Counted from the first letter of the stretch, positions 20,740 through 32,720 are shown. The stretch: DNA of 64,000 bases from Trileptium ribeirensis (GCA_030248225.1 JASANE010024863.1:1-64000), one strand, 5' to 3'. The notes: generated from the letters alone by a model not told the origin. Made by a program: numbers and translations.

Positions 20740-21865
20740 GTGGGTATAATAAATATTATGGTGAAATCAAAACCTTAACGGGAGGATCACAGATTGGCTG
20801 CATTCCATCCAAGATAGTGAAGATTATGCAAAGCTATTACCAAGACGCTCAATGCCGGTCCGTGTCTGGTGAAACCTCCTAGGAGGTCAGGATCTCGGTA
20901 AGTCTTCTTCAAGGTTGTGTTCTGTTGCCCACAAACTTCAATGTAGTGATTTATTTGATTATGCGCTCTGTCAACACAGTCCCATTCCAGGCAATTTACA
21001 GCGTATTTGTGGAAGATCTGGACTATGCTGATGATTTCGCTAGTCTCGCTGACTCGCTGCTAAATGCGCAAAAGCCCATCATCGTGTCAACGAAGCTACG
21101 CGAAGGTTTGCTCTACGTATCAGTGCGCCGAAAACCAAGGTGGCACTGGCACAACACGGTTTTGTCGCTCCTCCCGGAAATCTGGATCGCGAAACTCTGG
21201 AAACAGTGCATGCTTTCGTATATTTGGGGTGGAAGGTATTGTGTTTAGAGTAGTTGCCGTATCGCATGTTGTATTGTATAGAGTAGTAAAACCATGGTGT
21301 GCCTTTGGGAAGCTTAAGGGCTGGCTTTGGTACCGTCGCGAAATTTCTTTCGAGACAAAGGTGACAGTATATAACTTGGTATTCCTCTCGCTCTATAGTT
21401 GTCGCAGGGTTGGACACTACTGAAGTAGGATCTAGCCAAGTTACAAATCTTTCAAATGGTGTGTCTTCGAATTACTTTTGGCAAATCGTTCTTCGACCGC
21501 ATAACGAATATGTCGCCGATGCTGGCGTAACCATCCTACCGTTGGTACCCGAAAGTCGCGGAATAGACTACTTTGGCTATGTCATGTAGGCCGAATGTGC
21601 GATGAACATCTTTTTGAAACGATTGCTGCTTGATAAATGTCCGGCAAACTATAAATGTCCACATGGCGCTCCTAGAAAACTGTGGAAAGATAAAGTTTTG
21701 GATGATCGTTGTATTTATAATTGCTCAATCGAAGGGCCAGCCATTATCGCGCAGAACCGCAAGCAGCGGCATGCATCCTGCGTGACCTCACACTGGCAAC
21801 GACATTTGGATGTATTGAATTTTTGTCCAAACATGATAGGTGGCGACTTTTGCGCTAAATTTTAG
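20740..21865 (+). pseudogene. Decayed LINE reverse transcriptase with DYADD motif
   Basis: The plus strand reads, in shifting frames, through a non-LTR RT. It runs from GCIPSKIVKIMQSYYQDAQ (about 20800), through VSLLQGCVLLPTNFNVVIYL (20895 onward), EDLDYADDFASLA (catalytic YADD, near 21020) and VHAFVYLGWKV (about 21208), to a FGKLKGWLWYRREISFETKV region (21310 onward), CLRITFGKSFFDRITNM (about 21465) and PRKLWKDKVLDD near 21690. These are the successive motifs of a LINE ORF2 of the group whose catalytic box is preceded by DL. The catalytic aspartates are intact but the frame is broken many times. The endonuclease part is not seen upstream, so it is probably 5'-truncated. Confidence 0.85.
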
Positions 21866-21869
21866 CCAA

Positions 21870-22320
21870 GTAGAGGGTCTTAAACTTTCTAGTGTGAATC
21901 CACAAACTGCCTGGAATTCATCCACAAAATCCCCCAATGTATATACTCAGTTATATATTTTGACTTCGTTTATTTATCAAACTTGTTAGTTGGTGGCGTT
22001 TGTGTCCTATTTTAGTCGTACCCCCGGCTGTTGCTTTTGTTACCCTCATCTCACCTGAAATATCGTAAATTTTCACGCTTTGGTTGAATTAGGGTATATA
22101 AATTTGAGTTTTTAGTCTAATATCGACCCATATTTCCAAGATTCCCACATGCCATTGCTTGACAAGCACAGATGTAATCGTACTCGTGGACCGCTAATTG
22201 TTTGTCTGGATCGGTCCACCGCTAATTTAGGAAAACGTTAAAAATCGGTATGTAATTTAACGGCTGAACTTGCGTTCTATAGACTTTTTTGTTATTGCTC
22301 ACTTTTTTCATGACATACTA
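21870..22320. other. No recognisable feature
   Basis: Spacer between two LINE relics. It has no open frame or repeat that I can support. Confidence 0.4.
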
Positions 22321-22324
22321 ACAT

Positions 22325-23525
22325 CAGGACCAGCAAAGACGCCTGTATGGCTTTTAATAGCAATATAGAAACATTTTTATTGTATGCATTTGCCTTTGAC
22401 GGTATCAGTCACTCCACTATTTTGGAGAGACTGTACTGTATCGGAATGACGTCAAACTCCATGAACTGGTTTATATCGTACCTGACTAACCGCCATCAAT
22501 GCGTCCAAATCGGGGAGACATTTTCCAAATCGACTGCGCTAACTAGCGGCGTTCTTCAGGGCAGTGTTATCGGACCGATTTTGTTTGACATCTCGATCGC
22601 GCCGCTTCTGGACATTATTAATAATGCTGGGTTTCAAGTACACAGCTGCGCCGATTATATGCAAATATACAGAAGCTTTGATCCAGCTGATGTTGTGATC
22701 TCATTGCAAGCAGTGTTGATACACACAAAACAGTGGTTGCGCAGTAATAACTTCAAAATTAATGAGTCAAAGACTCGGTTCATCTACTATAGCCGCAGGC
22801 ATTGCTACGGTCCGTCAATTCAACTATCTGACGCAGTAATTAATCCTTCATCGAATGTAAAAATTCTTGGTGTCATACTTGATAGTAGCCTAAAATTTGA
22901 CAATCTTGTTCGAGATGTATCCGGCTCCTGTATTTGGCAACTACGCGAAATAGGCAGGATACGAAATCGACTCGACACAGCGACTTCAATGAGCATAATT
23001 CGAGCATTCATCGTGTCAATGATCGATTACTGTAACGCGCTGCTCCACAGCGTGCCTGCTACACGTCTACAGTCTCTTCGCCGCATCCTGCGTGGCGCTG
23101 CCAGAACTGTAACCGGCACGTCGACGCAATCATATCTACACCGTCCTGCGCCAATTGCATTGGCTGCCCCTGGACCAACGAATCAAATACAAGATCCTTC
23201 TGATCGTACGCAACGCAATAGCAGACAACGCTCCTTCATACCTGACCGAGATTCTCCGATTTTCAATAATATCAAGATTGGCTGATGAATAATATTGCGA
23301 ATTGATATACCTCGAAACCAAACATTTGCGTTTGTTGGCCCATCTGCATGGAACGATTTGCCATTTGAACGTCGTAGTCGATCCCTGAGCGCTGCCCAAT
23401 ATAAGTCTAAGTTGAAAACTTTTTATTTCCTAGAAACGTGACTATTATACTCGTTACTATTTTTATGATTTCTTTGGCGCTTTTGCAACGCCTTGTGCGA
23501 AAAGAGCGCGGTATAATTATTATTT
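22325..23525 (+). mobile_element. L2-type LINE, 5'-truncated copy
   Basis: It includes the RT relic (22347-23441) and a short 3' tail. The tail (about 23478-23525) has GCGCTTTTGC, then AAAGAGCGCGGTATAATTATT. This is the self-complementary GCGC-stem followed by TATAAT/ATT repeats that is typical of L2-clade 3' ends. Together with the RT sequence this makes L2 the best assignment. The 5' truncation lies near 22325. Confidence 0.8.
22347..23441 (+). pseudogene. L2-type reverse transcriptase, catalytic box altered
   Basis: A 312-codon frame (22347-23285) holds AFDGISHSTILERL (residues 16-29, first catalytic aspartate), WFISYLTNRHQCVQIG, GVLQGSVIGPILF (68-80) and CADYMQIY (101-108). Related enzymes have YADD at this site; here the second aspartate is tyrosine, so the enzyme would be inactive. 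The C-terminal half matches the family through ILGVILDSSLKFD and IDYCNALLHSVP. It then loses frame near 23140: the continuation LHWLPLDQRIKYKILLI and later FVGPSAWNDLPFERR lie in other frames, ending in KLKTFYFLET at a TGA (23439-23441). Confidence 0.88.
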
Positions 23526-23584
23526 GGGCGCTTTAGTTAGACGTAAACGGGGATTCCAACTCCTTCCGACAAATGTGGGTCGAA

Positions 23585-24005
23585 CGGGGTTGGGTGTAAA
23601 AGAGATTTTAATGGGTCCATGAGATCCAGAAAGCTCGAAAAATGGTAATATCTCCGCAACCCGTCGAGGAGCGATATTGTTATTGGTATCTTGTATAGTA
23701 AATAGTATTTTGTATAAAAAATCATCCTCTACATAGCTGCAAGTACAGGTAATGTCATTATTTACACTGCACGGTTTGGCGAAAATGGTACTTTCAGTGG
23801 AAACCCACGAAAACGGCTCGAGGTATGGGGGTGTTATTTGTTTCGTTTTGTAGAGCAATTCATCTTATTTGTAGTTACTAAATATACAGTGGGCTGGTAG
23901 ATGTCCTCAACTGTGCAAACAGCACGGCCGATATTAGGCTCTATTTTGTAGACTAAGTATTATTCAATACAGCTGTTTACGTCTCTCTAAATCACGTATT
24001 CAGCA
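23585..24005 (+). repeat. Dispersed repeat D, copy 1
   Basis: It shares GGGTCCATGAGATCCA, AATATCTCC(G/C)CAAC, an AAAACGGC step and ACAGCTGTTTACGTCTCTCT with the copy at 30690-31051, in the same order and strand. Non-coding. The overlapping minus-strand open frames (23520-23858) have no recognisable product. Confidence 0.6.
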
Positions 24006-24336
24006 CCCAAAACTGCTTGGTTATGAGAAAAGCTAAAGTAGTTTTAGGTTTTGCATATAGCGTTACAAGCATTTGTCTCTATGTCCTACTACTAAACATG
24101 TTAAACAACACATCGTTTCATGCTCAATTTTACATTCGTTGGATTCTATCAATTACTTGTTTCTTCCATTTGGATACCGCATCTTGCTCTGCTTGTCTAC
24201 AAACATACATTTTTGTGTGCAAGGATAAATTTCCATGCAAAGCCTCACATATCAAAACATTTACATCAAGAAATTGTTCTGTAAAATGTGGAGAATGTGA
24301 GGATGAAGACTTGCCGTTGAATTTCCCTAGGATAAG

Positions 24337-25097
24337 CAAATGCATGCTCAAAATGTCAGGTGTGTCGCAAACGCGTGGACACTCACTGAAACTGATAAAA
24401 AAGAATTTCAAAACGAATATTTTAAAACATTCTTTCGGAGTCCGGGTAATCAATGCCTGGAATTTGTTACCCGAACTCGTCGGCAATAAACCTCTCATCC
24501 GCGTTTCTAACTGTAGGTCATTCAAATTTCGCTTGAAAAATGTCGACTTGGCGCAATTTCTGCACTACGATAGGAATATGTGACCTGTTCTGAGGCAGCC
24601 CCTCAAGCCTTCCTAATCCTATCAAAAATTCCGTCGAAATACAAAATGTGCTTACCTATTTTCGTGTAACTCGTTAGTGCTTAGTAAGGTGCATGTCGGA
24701 CCTAAACAGTGACGTTGAAATTATTTTCCAAAAATCCTATTTTTATATAATTCGCAAATGGTACATGCATCTCTACGCCCAGTGGCTATTTAGTGTTATC
24801 ACCATTATCGTTGCGCTAGCCTTAGCGCAACCGTAGCGCTCGCCTTTTTTCAATGCATGCCACGCAAATACAATTACTTTTATCGTATTTCACAACCCCT
24901 AAAACCTACACACACTATAACCCGCATACATGTATATTGAAAAACTGGCAAAATGTGACCATTTTTGATGCAAAACTTAACAAATATTCACCTGCTCGAC
25001 TCGTATTCGTAGCGTTGAAATCACGTGATATGTTTCTTGTTGGGGCGTCAAGACCCATTTATTAGGGCCTGAAAAGAGAGATACCGCTGCAGAGCAC
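24337..25097 (+). mobile_element. Family C: LINE 3' end (RT C-terminus plus 3' region), uninterrupted copy
   Basis: The frame ending at 24583 carries the C-terminal segment of a CR1/Jockey-like RT: HSLKLIKKNFKTNILKHSF, then RVINAWNLLPELV, then FKFRLKNVD. A non-coding 3' region follows, shared with the copies at 26118-27040 and 41361-42960. It contains TCGGACCTAAACAGTGACG, GCGCAACCGTAGCGCTCGC and CATGTATATTGAAAAACTGG. This copy has no family A insertion and so shows the empty site (AATATTTTAAAACATTCTTT near 24417-24436). The upstream part of the same frame (24017-24330) is not LINE-like and is unexplained. Confidence 0.82.
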
Positions 25098-25455
25098 AGT
25101 TATAATTCCGGTAAACAACCGGAAACGTGGAGCAAACTCCGGAAACGCCACAAATATTAACACACACAATGTGGCTAAAATAAGGAAACCAACGTGTTAT
25201 CGGGTTAAACAACCTTATAATTTCATTGTTGACTCCCAACAACCAAAAACATACTTTGTTAAATTTAACTTTTCATGGGTACTTATAGGTTTGGCATATA
25301 GCGACGAACAGATGGAGCAAAAGAATTTCAATCGCAATCAGACACTATTTGACGAAACTTCGCACGATACAGTCGGTCCGTTTCAATTATAACTGTCTAC
25401 AAAGGGTTAACGGACGTTGTTGTTGGATGATGGATGTGTGCTGACAAAAAGCTAT
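25098..25455. other. No recognisable feature
   Basis: Spacer between the family C copy and the foldback element. Short open frames on both strands show no domain. Confidence 0.4.
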
Positions 25456-25464
25456 CCCGATTTT

Positions 25465-26074
25465 GGTTCTTTTCCATTATTCCCCACAACCTACGTTTGC
25501 CCAAACATGGTTAGATTCTGGAAATTGTTATTTTTGTGATCATCGAGATCTTCCGTTATAATTTCAACCAAAAAATTGAATTTTTAAAATTTTAGATTTT
25601 TTCGGGTCCCAAGGGTCCGCCGTCTTTGGGAACCCGCAAAAATTTTTTCTTAAAAATTAGATTTTTACCTACCATTCGACGCGGCTTGACGAGCTGAATC
25701 GAATGGTGATATTTTTAACGGGATCCAATAACCGGATCCTAAGTTATGGCCAAAAATATCGGAGGCTGAGAGGCTCAGCAATTGAACAGTTTTTGGCCAT
25801 AACTTAGGATACTTTTATCGGATCCCATTAAAAATAACACAATTAGCTCAGCTCGACAAGCCACGTCGAATGGTGGGTAAAATCTAATTTTTAATAAAAA
25901 AATTTTTGGGTTACCAGGGGGACCCTTGGGACTCAAAAAAATCTAAAATTTTAAAAATTCAATTTTTGGTTGAAATGATCAGGGGAGGTCTAGTGGATCA
26001 CAAAAATACCAAAATTTCCTGAATCTGACCATTTTTGGGCAAACCCGCGCTGGCGGGGATAATAGAAAAGAACC
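25465..26074. mobile_element. Foldback element E, copy 1 (long inverted arms)
   Basis: Almost the whole 610 bp is an inverted repeat with arms of about 290 bp. It begins GGTTCTTTTCCATTATTCCCC (first 20 bases are the best match) and ends with GGGGATAATAGAAAAGAACC. The arms continue with TTTGCCCAAA, TTTTTGTGATC, a GGGTCCCAAGGGTCC step and CCATTCGACG, and meet around GAGGCTGAGAGGCTCAGC. Flanks are CCGATTTT and CTTATTTT, a 6-of-8 match to an 8-bp target-site duplication. There is no transposase frame. A shorter copy with a perfect duplication lies at 39119-39432. Confidence 0.85.
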
Positions 26075-26117
26075 CTTATTTTACTGTATTTGTATCAGTT
26101 TCCCACTTTCTATGCCC

Positions 26118-27040
26118 AGACACCTGCTCAAAATGTCAAGCGTATCGCAAACGCGTGGACACTCACTGAAACTAATAAAAAAGAATTTCAAAACGAATGT
26201 TTTAAACTAGTCCGTAGTGGAACTACATTTGTGAGCGGAGCTTGGGCTGTGGCGTTACGAATGTATAACTCAATTTTATGTTCTTCAAATAACTAGATTG
26301 CATAGGGCTTTATCATTGGTAAAAATATTATTTGAATTCTTCGACCCAAAAAACCCTATAATGGTTTGATCGAAACGATTCTATTTCAATAAATAACACA
26401 AATATTGCAAAATTCTCTATTTTAGCTGCATAAGCTTAACTAATTAGCTAATTACCACTCAAAATTTTTTGATCTCAAATATCAGGTGCACACTCTGACA
26501 TGATAGGCTTTCAAACAAAAAAAGTTTTTTAAAATCGGTTCAGTGGTTATTGAGATCCGTCGGACCGAACGAACGAACGGACGGACGGACATCGACCTTT
26601 TTAATACCAGACAGAAAATAGTGAACGCTTCGCTTCACTTCGCTCAAAAATTCTTTCGGAGCCCGGGTAATCAATGCTTAGAATTTGTTACCCGAACTCG
26701 TCTGCAATAAACCTCTCATCCGCGCTCCTCCTAACTGTAGATCATTCAAATTTTGCTTGAAAAATGTCGAATTGTCGCTATTTCTGCACTACGATAGGAA
26801 TATGCGATCAATTGTGAGGCAGGCCCTCAAGCCTTTTTAATCCTCTCAAAATTCCGCCGAAATACAAAATGTGATTCTCTATCTTGTGTAACTTTTTAGT
26901 GCATAGTAAGGTGCATGTCGGACCTAAACAGAGATTTTCAACTTCATTTATTTTCAAATATCATACTTTTATATCATTTGCAAATTGTGCATGCATTTCT
27001 ACGTGCAGTGGATATTTAGCGTTATCACCATTATCGTTTC
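26118..27040 (+). mobile_element. Family C LINE 3' end, copy 2, split by a family A element
   Basis: LINE sequence 26118-26206 (ACACCTGCTCAAAATGTCAA, GCAAACGCGTGGACACTC, AAAAAAGAATTTCAAAACG) and 26647-27040 (TTCTTTCGGAGCCCGGGTAA onward) joins seamlessly into the arrangement of the uninterrupted copy at 24337-25097. The two parts are separated by the inverted family A element. It ends earlier (about 27040) than the copy at 24337-25097. RT C-terminal residues are recognisable but the frame is broken. Confidence 0.82.
26207..26646 (-). mobile_element. Family A repeat, copy 2 (nested in LINE)
   Basis: Read on the minus strand it starts at TTGAGCGAAGTGAAGCGAAG (26646) and ends CTACGGACTAG (26207). 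All internal landmarks of the family are present in the same order (TCCGTTCG tract, TTGAGATCC-complement step, AGCTCCGCTC near the end). The interrupted LINE sequence on the two sides gives a precise empty-site comparison. Confidence 0.85.
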
Positions 27041-28850
27041 AAATTGTGATCAGTTGTAAGGGGCTCTATGTCCTTTCTGATCTCATCTGTATATTTACCA
27101 CATGCCAGTCTATTATTTTTGTACAGCAGGATCTTTTCTCTGGACTATATCTCACATGGACAGTGTGATTATGGATAATGCATAACAGTTCTATGTAATA
27201 AGGCTGGGTTGACCGGTAATAAACTAATTTGTTGTAAGAATTGTTCCTCGTAAGCTTACATTAGCAAAATAGCGATATTGCAATTTGTCTCATTCAACGA
27301 GCTGTGGGTGTATTGTAAAATTGATTTTTATTTTCATATTTACATTTAGCTTGAAATGCATTGTAGGGGTATATCTTGCTAAGATACACAGAAGGCGGAA
27401 CTGCCAATCGAGTCAAGGTGGCGCCGCCGCATAAACATTTTGAGAACTCAATGTTACTGTGAATTTGTCTAACATAAATTCCCTGAAGTGTGTTTGTAAT
27501 TTGTTATAAATAATTTGTTCTGAATATAGGTATAGTCTCAGCGACTCAGCCGGGAACTACGTTCTTGAAAAGGCGATGGTTTACCTGAGTTACCTGACCC
27601 AGCAATGTCAGTCTGCGCCCATGTTAAGAACTGCTCGGCGGTTGTCCTTTTTGGTTTCCGCCCAGGCGATGACACGAATTGATCGTGTCGCCAGCTCTGA
27701 TTGGATGACCAGGGAAAGACCGGCTCCGCACCTGCAACGACTAGTCGTTTTCATGTCGTGATTGCTCGGCCACGAAGGCGTGACCAGTTTTTGAAAAGAC
27801 GTTTTTGAAAACGCGATAGTATGGATATATTTATTGTAAATATGTTCGGAGTACTATTAGAGCTTGTACCAACTAAAGTGCAACTGCTGTTGAGAAGGAT
27901 CGTGATCAAATTGCTCTTAAAATCGGTGGAAACAGTATTTCGAAAATTCCGGATGCATATCATAAAAACTCGCACTGTTTCTGTGGTCAAAGTAACTACA
28001 TAATATATAATGGTGAGAAATTGCCGAATATACGCTCAGTGCTTGTGATATAAATAATTTAGTGTGACACAGTTTACACAGAGATGCATAGAAGAAATTT
28101 TGCTCGAACCTTTTTCAATGTTTTTAAGCCGTCATAAATAGCGTGATACTGTTTTTTGAAGTACATGAGAGCTTATATGTCGAGAATTCAACTATAACTC
28201 TTATTAGGCAGTAATTCACTATTCGTCTGCAGCGACTATACTAGTCGGTGTGTTCTTTACAAGTCTACTATATATTATTATTTTATGCATAAAGCGTTGC
28301 GAATTTAGAGAGGCAGGAGAGTCTAGTATAATATTTAACTGTTAAATATTGATTTTGTATTGTGCAGCCTAGTACCTGCCACAACAATAAATTCTTATTG
28401 TCAATACTATATTTCGTTTTAATATTTATATTTGGAATTGTGAAACAGGAATTAATGTTGCTATGTAATGTTTCGTGTTTCTTAAAATTTCCTTTCTGTA
28501 CTGTATAGTATGCTATTTATGCAACGAAGTCATGCGTTTGGTTTATTTATGTTTTTATACATGTGTGATATGTCGGCCAGGCTTTGCAGAATGAACTTAA
28601 TCGTAATAATAGTTTTGGGGGTAATATCTTGGGATACATCGTTATGAAACCGGCAGTCGATATCTTCGCCAAAACTGAATTGCGTGCGGTCTGGCTTTTC
28701 AATATTGCACATTGAACTCAAGGTGTTTTTGGGCTTTTCATTCGCTGATAATTTTTTGGTGTAAAAAAATTCGTGAGCCTCCTGGATTTGACACAGAATT
28801 TTGCGGGGCAAAATCTAATGTTTGTCGGCAGAAAAATCGTGTCGCCGACT
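27041..28850. other. No recognisable feature (1.8 kb)
   Basis: No mobile-element landmark found. A 61-codon frame at 27576-27761 and antisense-overlapping frames at 27751-28003 show no domain. A host exon of low similarity cannot be excluded. Confidence 0.35.
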
Positions 28851-28854
28851 CCCG

Positions 28855-29551
28855 AATCAAACAAGGCCTGGTCGACGTGTGTAGCAGCTATTTTGCACAT
28901 TCAGAAATCTGCAGGGTATGTTAGAATTAATGGGTCCAACTCAATAACGGAGTATGGATTATGTAGAAGTACTTAGTTGTAAGCTTGGCTAAAATAAGTT
29001 GCATCACGCACCAGTCAGTGCGCTTGTAAACATTGTAAATCAGTCTACATTTAAGTAAAGTAACGTATATGCAACGCAGCCAGAAACTGTATTCTTTGCA
29101 ATTCTTTTATTTTCTTTTAGAACCATATAGACAATAATTTTAAGTTTCCTGCAGAATAACATGTTATAAACGTATGTGTAATAAAGGGAGGCGATTGAAA
29201 CATAGCGAAAGGGTTTGGTCTACGCTCCATGCAAGCATGTTTAGTTACAAGCACATGTTGTTTGACGTAATTTACGCAAGATTGTATAGTTGAACACATT
29301 TTTTGCTCTGTTAGCCCAAAAACTGACATATTGATCTATAAATAAACATTATTAGCCTCCTCAGTCTCATTAAAGTTCCGGAGACGCAATAATGCTATCA
29401 CAATTCATTAGGTTTAATGTAAAAGTTTTATTAATACATTTTAAATCCACTGTACCTTCATTTCTTCCTTCATCTGTTTTACTATATATAAGCTTTGAAG
29501 ACCAGGTTCCGGTTGCTGCCTCAGGTAAAATTCGGTCCCGGTTATTCCCCG
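28855..29551 (-). mobile_element. Family B (hAT-like) element, truncated diverged copy
   Basis: Minus-strand copy with its CAGGG-type left terminus at about 29551 (as TTATTCCCCG, decayed from TTATTCCCTG). It covers the family from the GACCAGGTTCCGG step to the region near the GGCCTGGTCGACG step at 28865. The CCGG-palindrome-rich right end is missing. Non-coding. Confidence 0.78.
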
Positions 29552-30689
29552 ATGGCTACCTAATAGTATGCTAAAAGACATTATACCAAAGGTGTCCAGG
29601 TGCGTTTTTGCTAAATGTTCTGTAATTTGTGCCAAATTTAACGTAAATTTTTTTGGCGCTTCCGATGCCTGCGGGGTGGGGGTTGTTACTTGGGTGTCCG
29701 CACTATGTATTATAAATATTTTTTGAGTAACGTAATCAATATCAAACGTGAAGTTATGGCGGCCGTTCAGTTTGCACCGAAAACTTTACACTAAACGAGG
29801 CTCCTTTCCTACGGTAATTTTAACCAGCAACCGAAAACATAATATATTTCAGTTTTTGTCCCCGAGAGATTTGATTTGATTACAATTGCTTTGCCGGTGT
29901 TGAGTTCATAGATTTATTTTTGTGTTTTATATGTGTAGTGTTAATCCATTCATATGCATATGAAGTCATGTTTCTGTCGTTAGGAAAAAGTGACTACTTC
30001 TATCCGCTGGGTGCACGTAAAGCTAGATAAGTCTCACCCAGCGTAGTGATACAATTTGCAGGTCTAATTACATCAGCTAGTTGGTTCCATACATTAAAAT
30101 TGATAACAGCGAAGTTGTGCTTAAGGATATTTAAACGAATTCAGGGCTTAATTAGTTTCAGGGAATGTTCCGTGCGCATTGATATTGCAACGCAGAGTAA
30201 ATAAAAATTTTGACTCGATCCAGTTTCTCCTGTGAGACGCATAAAACCGTAATAAGATTGAGTTCGAACGCATCGGCGCGGTTCGAGTGACTACCATAAA
30301 GAAAATCCTTCAGGATTTGACATTTTTAGTATTGCTGCTGTTGCAGCTAGAAGACGTGTGAAGTCACGTTTTTATGGATCGGTTGCATTCATGAAATGTA
30401 GCCTGCGCCGTTCTGATGTCCTATTCCAGGTCCTAGCGAATAGAAAACTTGTGTCAATGTGTTCAATGCTACAAGCACCAACCGTGTTTCAATGCAACAC
30501 GGTTTCTCCTGGCGGTCCTCGGAGAGAGCGAATTTCGCCGGGTCAAATATGATATTTCAAAAGTGAAGTAAGGCCAACCTTTTTAATCTATCGATATCTG
30601 ACTTGCCTTTCCAACTTTGTCTAAGTATTCACGAATAGGCTTATATTGTAGAGTAAATAAACCCTTATAACGACTGTTTTAGGATGTAG
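29552..30689. other. No recognisable feature (1.1 kb)
   Basis: A 64-codon frame at 30358-30552 lies in a somewhat GC-richer patch (about 30350-30550) and shows no domain I recognise. The rest is AT-rich spacer. Confidence 0.35.
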
Positions 30690-31051
30690 GATTATGGTCG
30701 AAAGTGGGTCCATGAGATCCAAAAAAAATTTGAAATCGCAATATCTCCCCAACTACTCGAGCTGTATGGGTGTTCTTCCGATTCACTATCTATATAATTG
30801 CTGTACTACTATTTTCATTTTTTACGCTGCAGAGTTTTGTTAAAATGAGTTTTGACTACAAGAAAACGGCATTATCTTAGTAACTGCTGCCGGTATATGG
30901 GCTTTATTGATATAATTTTTGTTGAGCATTGTTGAGTTTCTAAATATGCAATAATCGGCTATAAATTTTCAAATATTTAACCAACATGGTTGATATTCGG
31001 ATAATTTTGTTGATGCTCAATATAGCTGTTTAGTCTCTCTAAATTACATAT
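30690..31051 (+). repeat. Dispersed repeat D, copy 2 (interrupted at its right end by family A)
   Basis: Matches the copy at 23585-24005 from GGGTCCATGAGATCC to TAGCTGTTTAGTCTCTCTAA. The family A element at 31052 begins where the repeat D sequence breaks off, so family A inserted into repeat D here. Confidence 0.6.
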
Positions 31052-31476
31052 TTGAGCGGAGCTCGGCGAAGCCGAGCGAAGCGTTTTTATTTTCTGTCTT
31101 GGAATAAAAGGTCGATGTCCGTTCGTTCGGTCCGACGGATCTCAAGAACCACTGAACGGATTTTAAAACTTTTTTTGTTTGAAAGCCTATCATGTCAGAG
31201 TGTGCACTTGATATTTGGGATTAAAAAATTTTGAGTGGTTAATTAGTAATTAGCTAATTAGTTAATTTTATGCAGCTAAAATATTTGTGTTATTTATTGA
31301 AATAGAGTCGTTTCGATCAAACCATTATAGGGTTTTTTGGGTCGAAGAATTCAAATATAATATTTTTACCAATGATAAAGCCCTATGCAATGTAGTTACA
31401 AGAACATAAAATTGAGTACATTCGTAATGCCACAGCCCAAGCTCCGCTCACAAATGTAGTTCCACTACCGACTAGT
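31052..31476 (+). mobile_element. Family A repeat, copy 3
   Basis: The cleanest copy of the family (425 bp). It starts TTGAGCGGAGCTCGGCGAAG and includes a perfect seven-base-pair hairpin (GCTCGGC-GAA-GCCGAGC). It ends GTAGTTCCACTACCGACTAGT less the last base. Subterminal GAGCGGAGCT and AGCTCCGCTC are inverted. The internal frame (31052-31234) has no protein homology I recognise. Confidence 0.82.
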
Positions 31477-31479
31477 AAA

Positions 31480-32195
31480 TACTCAGAATTCACCACCCTG
31501 GCGACAAGACGACATTGTTCGTATTTATGCAAGTAAATAACGACAGACATTTGTAGTAGACTCCATTAACTTATAACAGGTTGATAACAGCGATATGAGC
31601 CCATATCAGCTATTCTGAGGGGTCTTCGTTTTATATACATCCACTGCCTTAGCACATAACCATGCCAGTATTCTGTTACTAAAAACTGTTCAAAAGATAT
31701 GTAATACTGGTAACACAAGGAGTCACAAAGGCGATTCAAGAAGAGTGCTCTGTATTACCGCCAGGGAGTGACTAAGCTTTGAAGTTAGCAAGTACATATA
31801 CTGACCGACAGCCTTTTGACGAAAAAGAGACCTAAGAAATACTATTTTCACATGTGACGCCTTCGATTCACGGAACTTGTTCTTTTTTTGTCACAGAAAT
31901 TGACACCAACGCACCCGCTGCAACGTTACAGTGGGTTTAGCTGTCAAATATAAGACAACTGTGTGGCAAGTTGAGCGAACCGACTTTTAATTTACACAGC
32001 AGCGACAATTTTTGCTTATTGCAAATGATCATTTCGATTTGTGGCATTCGAAATTCGGCTTTTAACGTTAGGAAAAGCTAAATTGCTTTACGGTATTTCG
32101 AACTATGTTTTATATGCATCGTATTTACACTTATGTTTACTTAGGTTCCGTAGTTTGTTTTCTGTGTTTTATAAGATTTCGGATAAACAATGGCA
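31480..32195. other. No recognisable feature
   Basis: AT-rich DNA. Its last part may contain unrecognisable RT sequence upstream of the LINE relic that follows. Confidence 0.4.
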
Positions 32196-32720
32196 CTGAT
32201 CTCGATAATGTCACTGTCTCTTTAGCGGTGAAGTCTTGGAGCAGGTTGACAGCTTCGTGTACCGTGGATCAACATTTACATGTGGAGCAACCACATACTC
32301 GGCTGAGATCAATGTGAGGATAGGAAAGGCAACATCTATGCTTAGCCGTCTCGGTAAAGCTGTGTGTTTCCGGAATAACCAAGACCAAAATTCCAATTGT
32401 GTCATATTTCCGGTGTTATACGGGTTAGAAAGCTGGTGCAGACTTGCGCAAGCTGGAAACCTTTCAAATGGGTTGGCTACGCAGAATCCTAGGTAGGCGT
32501 TTCTGAATAGATTGAGGAACGCTGCAATACTAGCTCAGTGCTACAACCGACTGCCTATCGGTCAGATGCTTCGGATAAATCGACTGTCATGATTCGGCAA
32601 TCTGGCACAGATGCCGAACGTTGGTATACCGGACAAACTATTATTTTCGGAGTGGCCACCGATGCACCACAAATACCCCGAAGCTCCGCGATCTCGGCGG
32701 TCATCTAATGTTACGGAATA
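32196..32720 (+). pseudogene. LINE reverse transcriptase C-terminal fragment
   Basis: The plus-strand frame at 32236-32496 reads LEQVDSFVYRGSTF, then SAEINVRIGKATSMLSRLGK, then VLYGLESW. These are the YLGS, RIxKAxxxFxxL and LLYGxExW motifs that follow the catalytic box in one group of LINE RTs. The match continues in other frames as KLETFQMGWLRRILG, LPIGQMLRINRLS (about 32552) and MPNVGIPDKLLFSEW (about 32610). The catalytic part is missing. It resembles the relic at 43600-44430 in type more than the CR1-like ones. Confidence 0.82.

Noticed and set aside
25465..26074. An assembly artefact creating a long palindrome
   Set aside because: A second shortened copy at 39119-39432 with a perfect 8-bp target duplication shows it is a real dispersed element.
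31052..31234. A conserved small protein shared by several loci (also at 47310-47531)
   Set aside because: The frames are translations of the family A repeat start, and the other copies break the frame.
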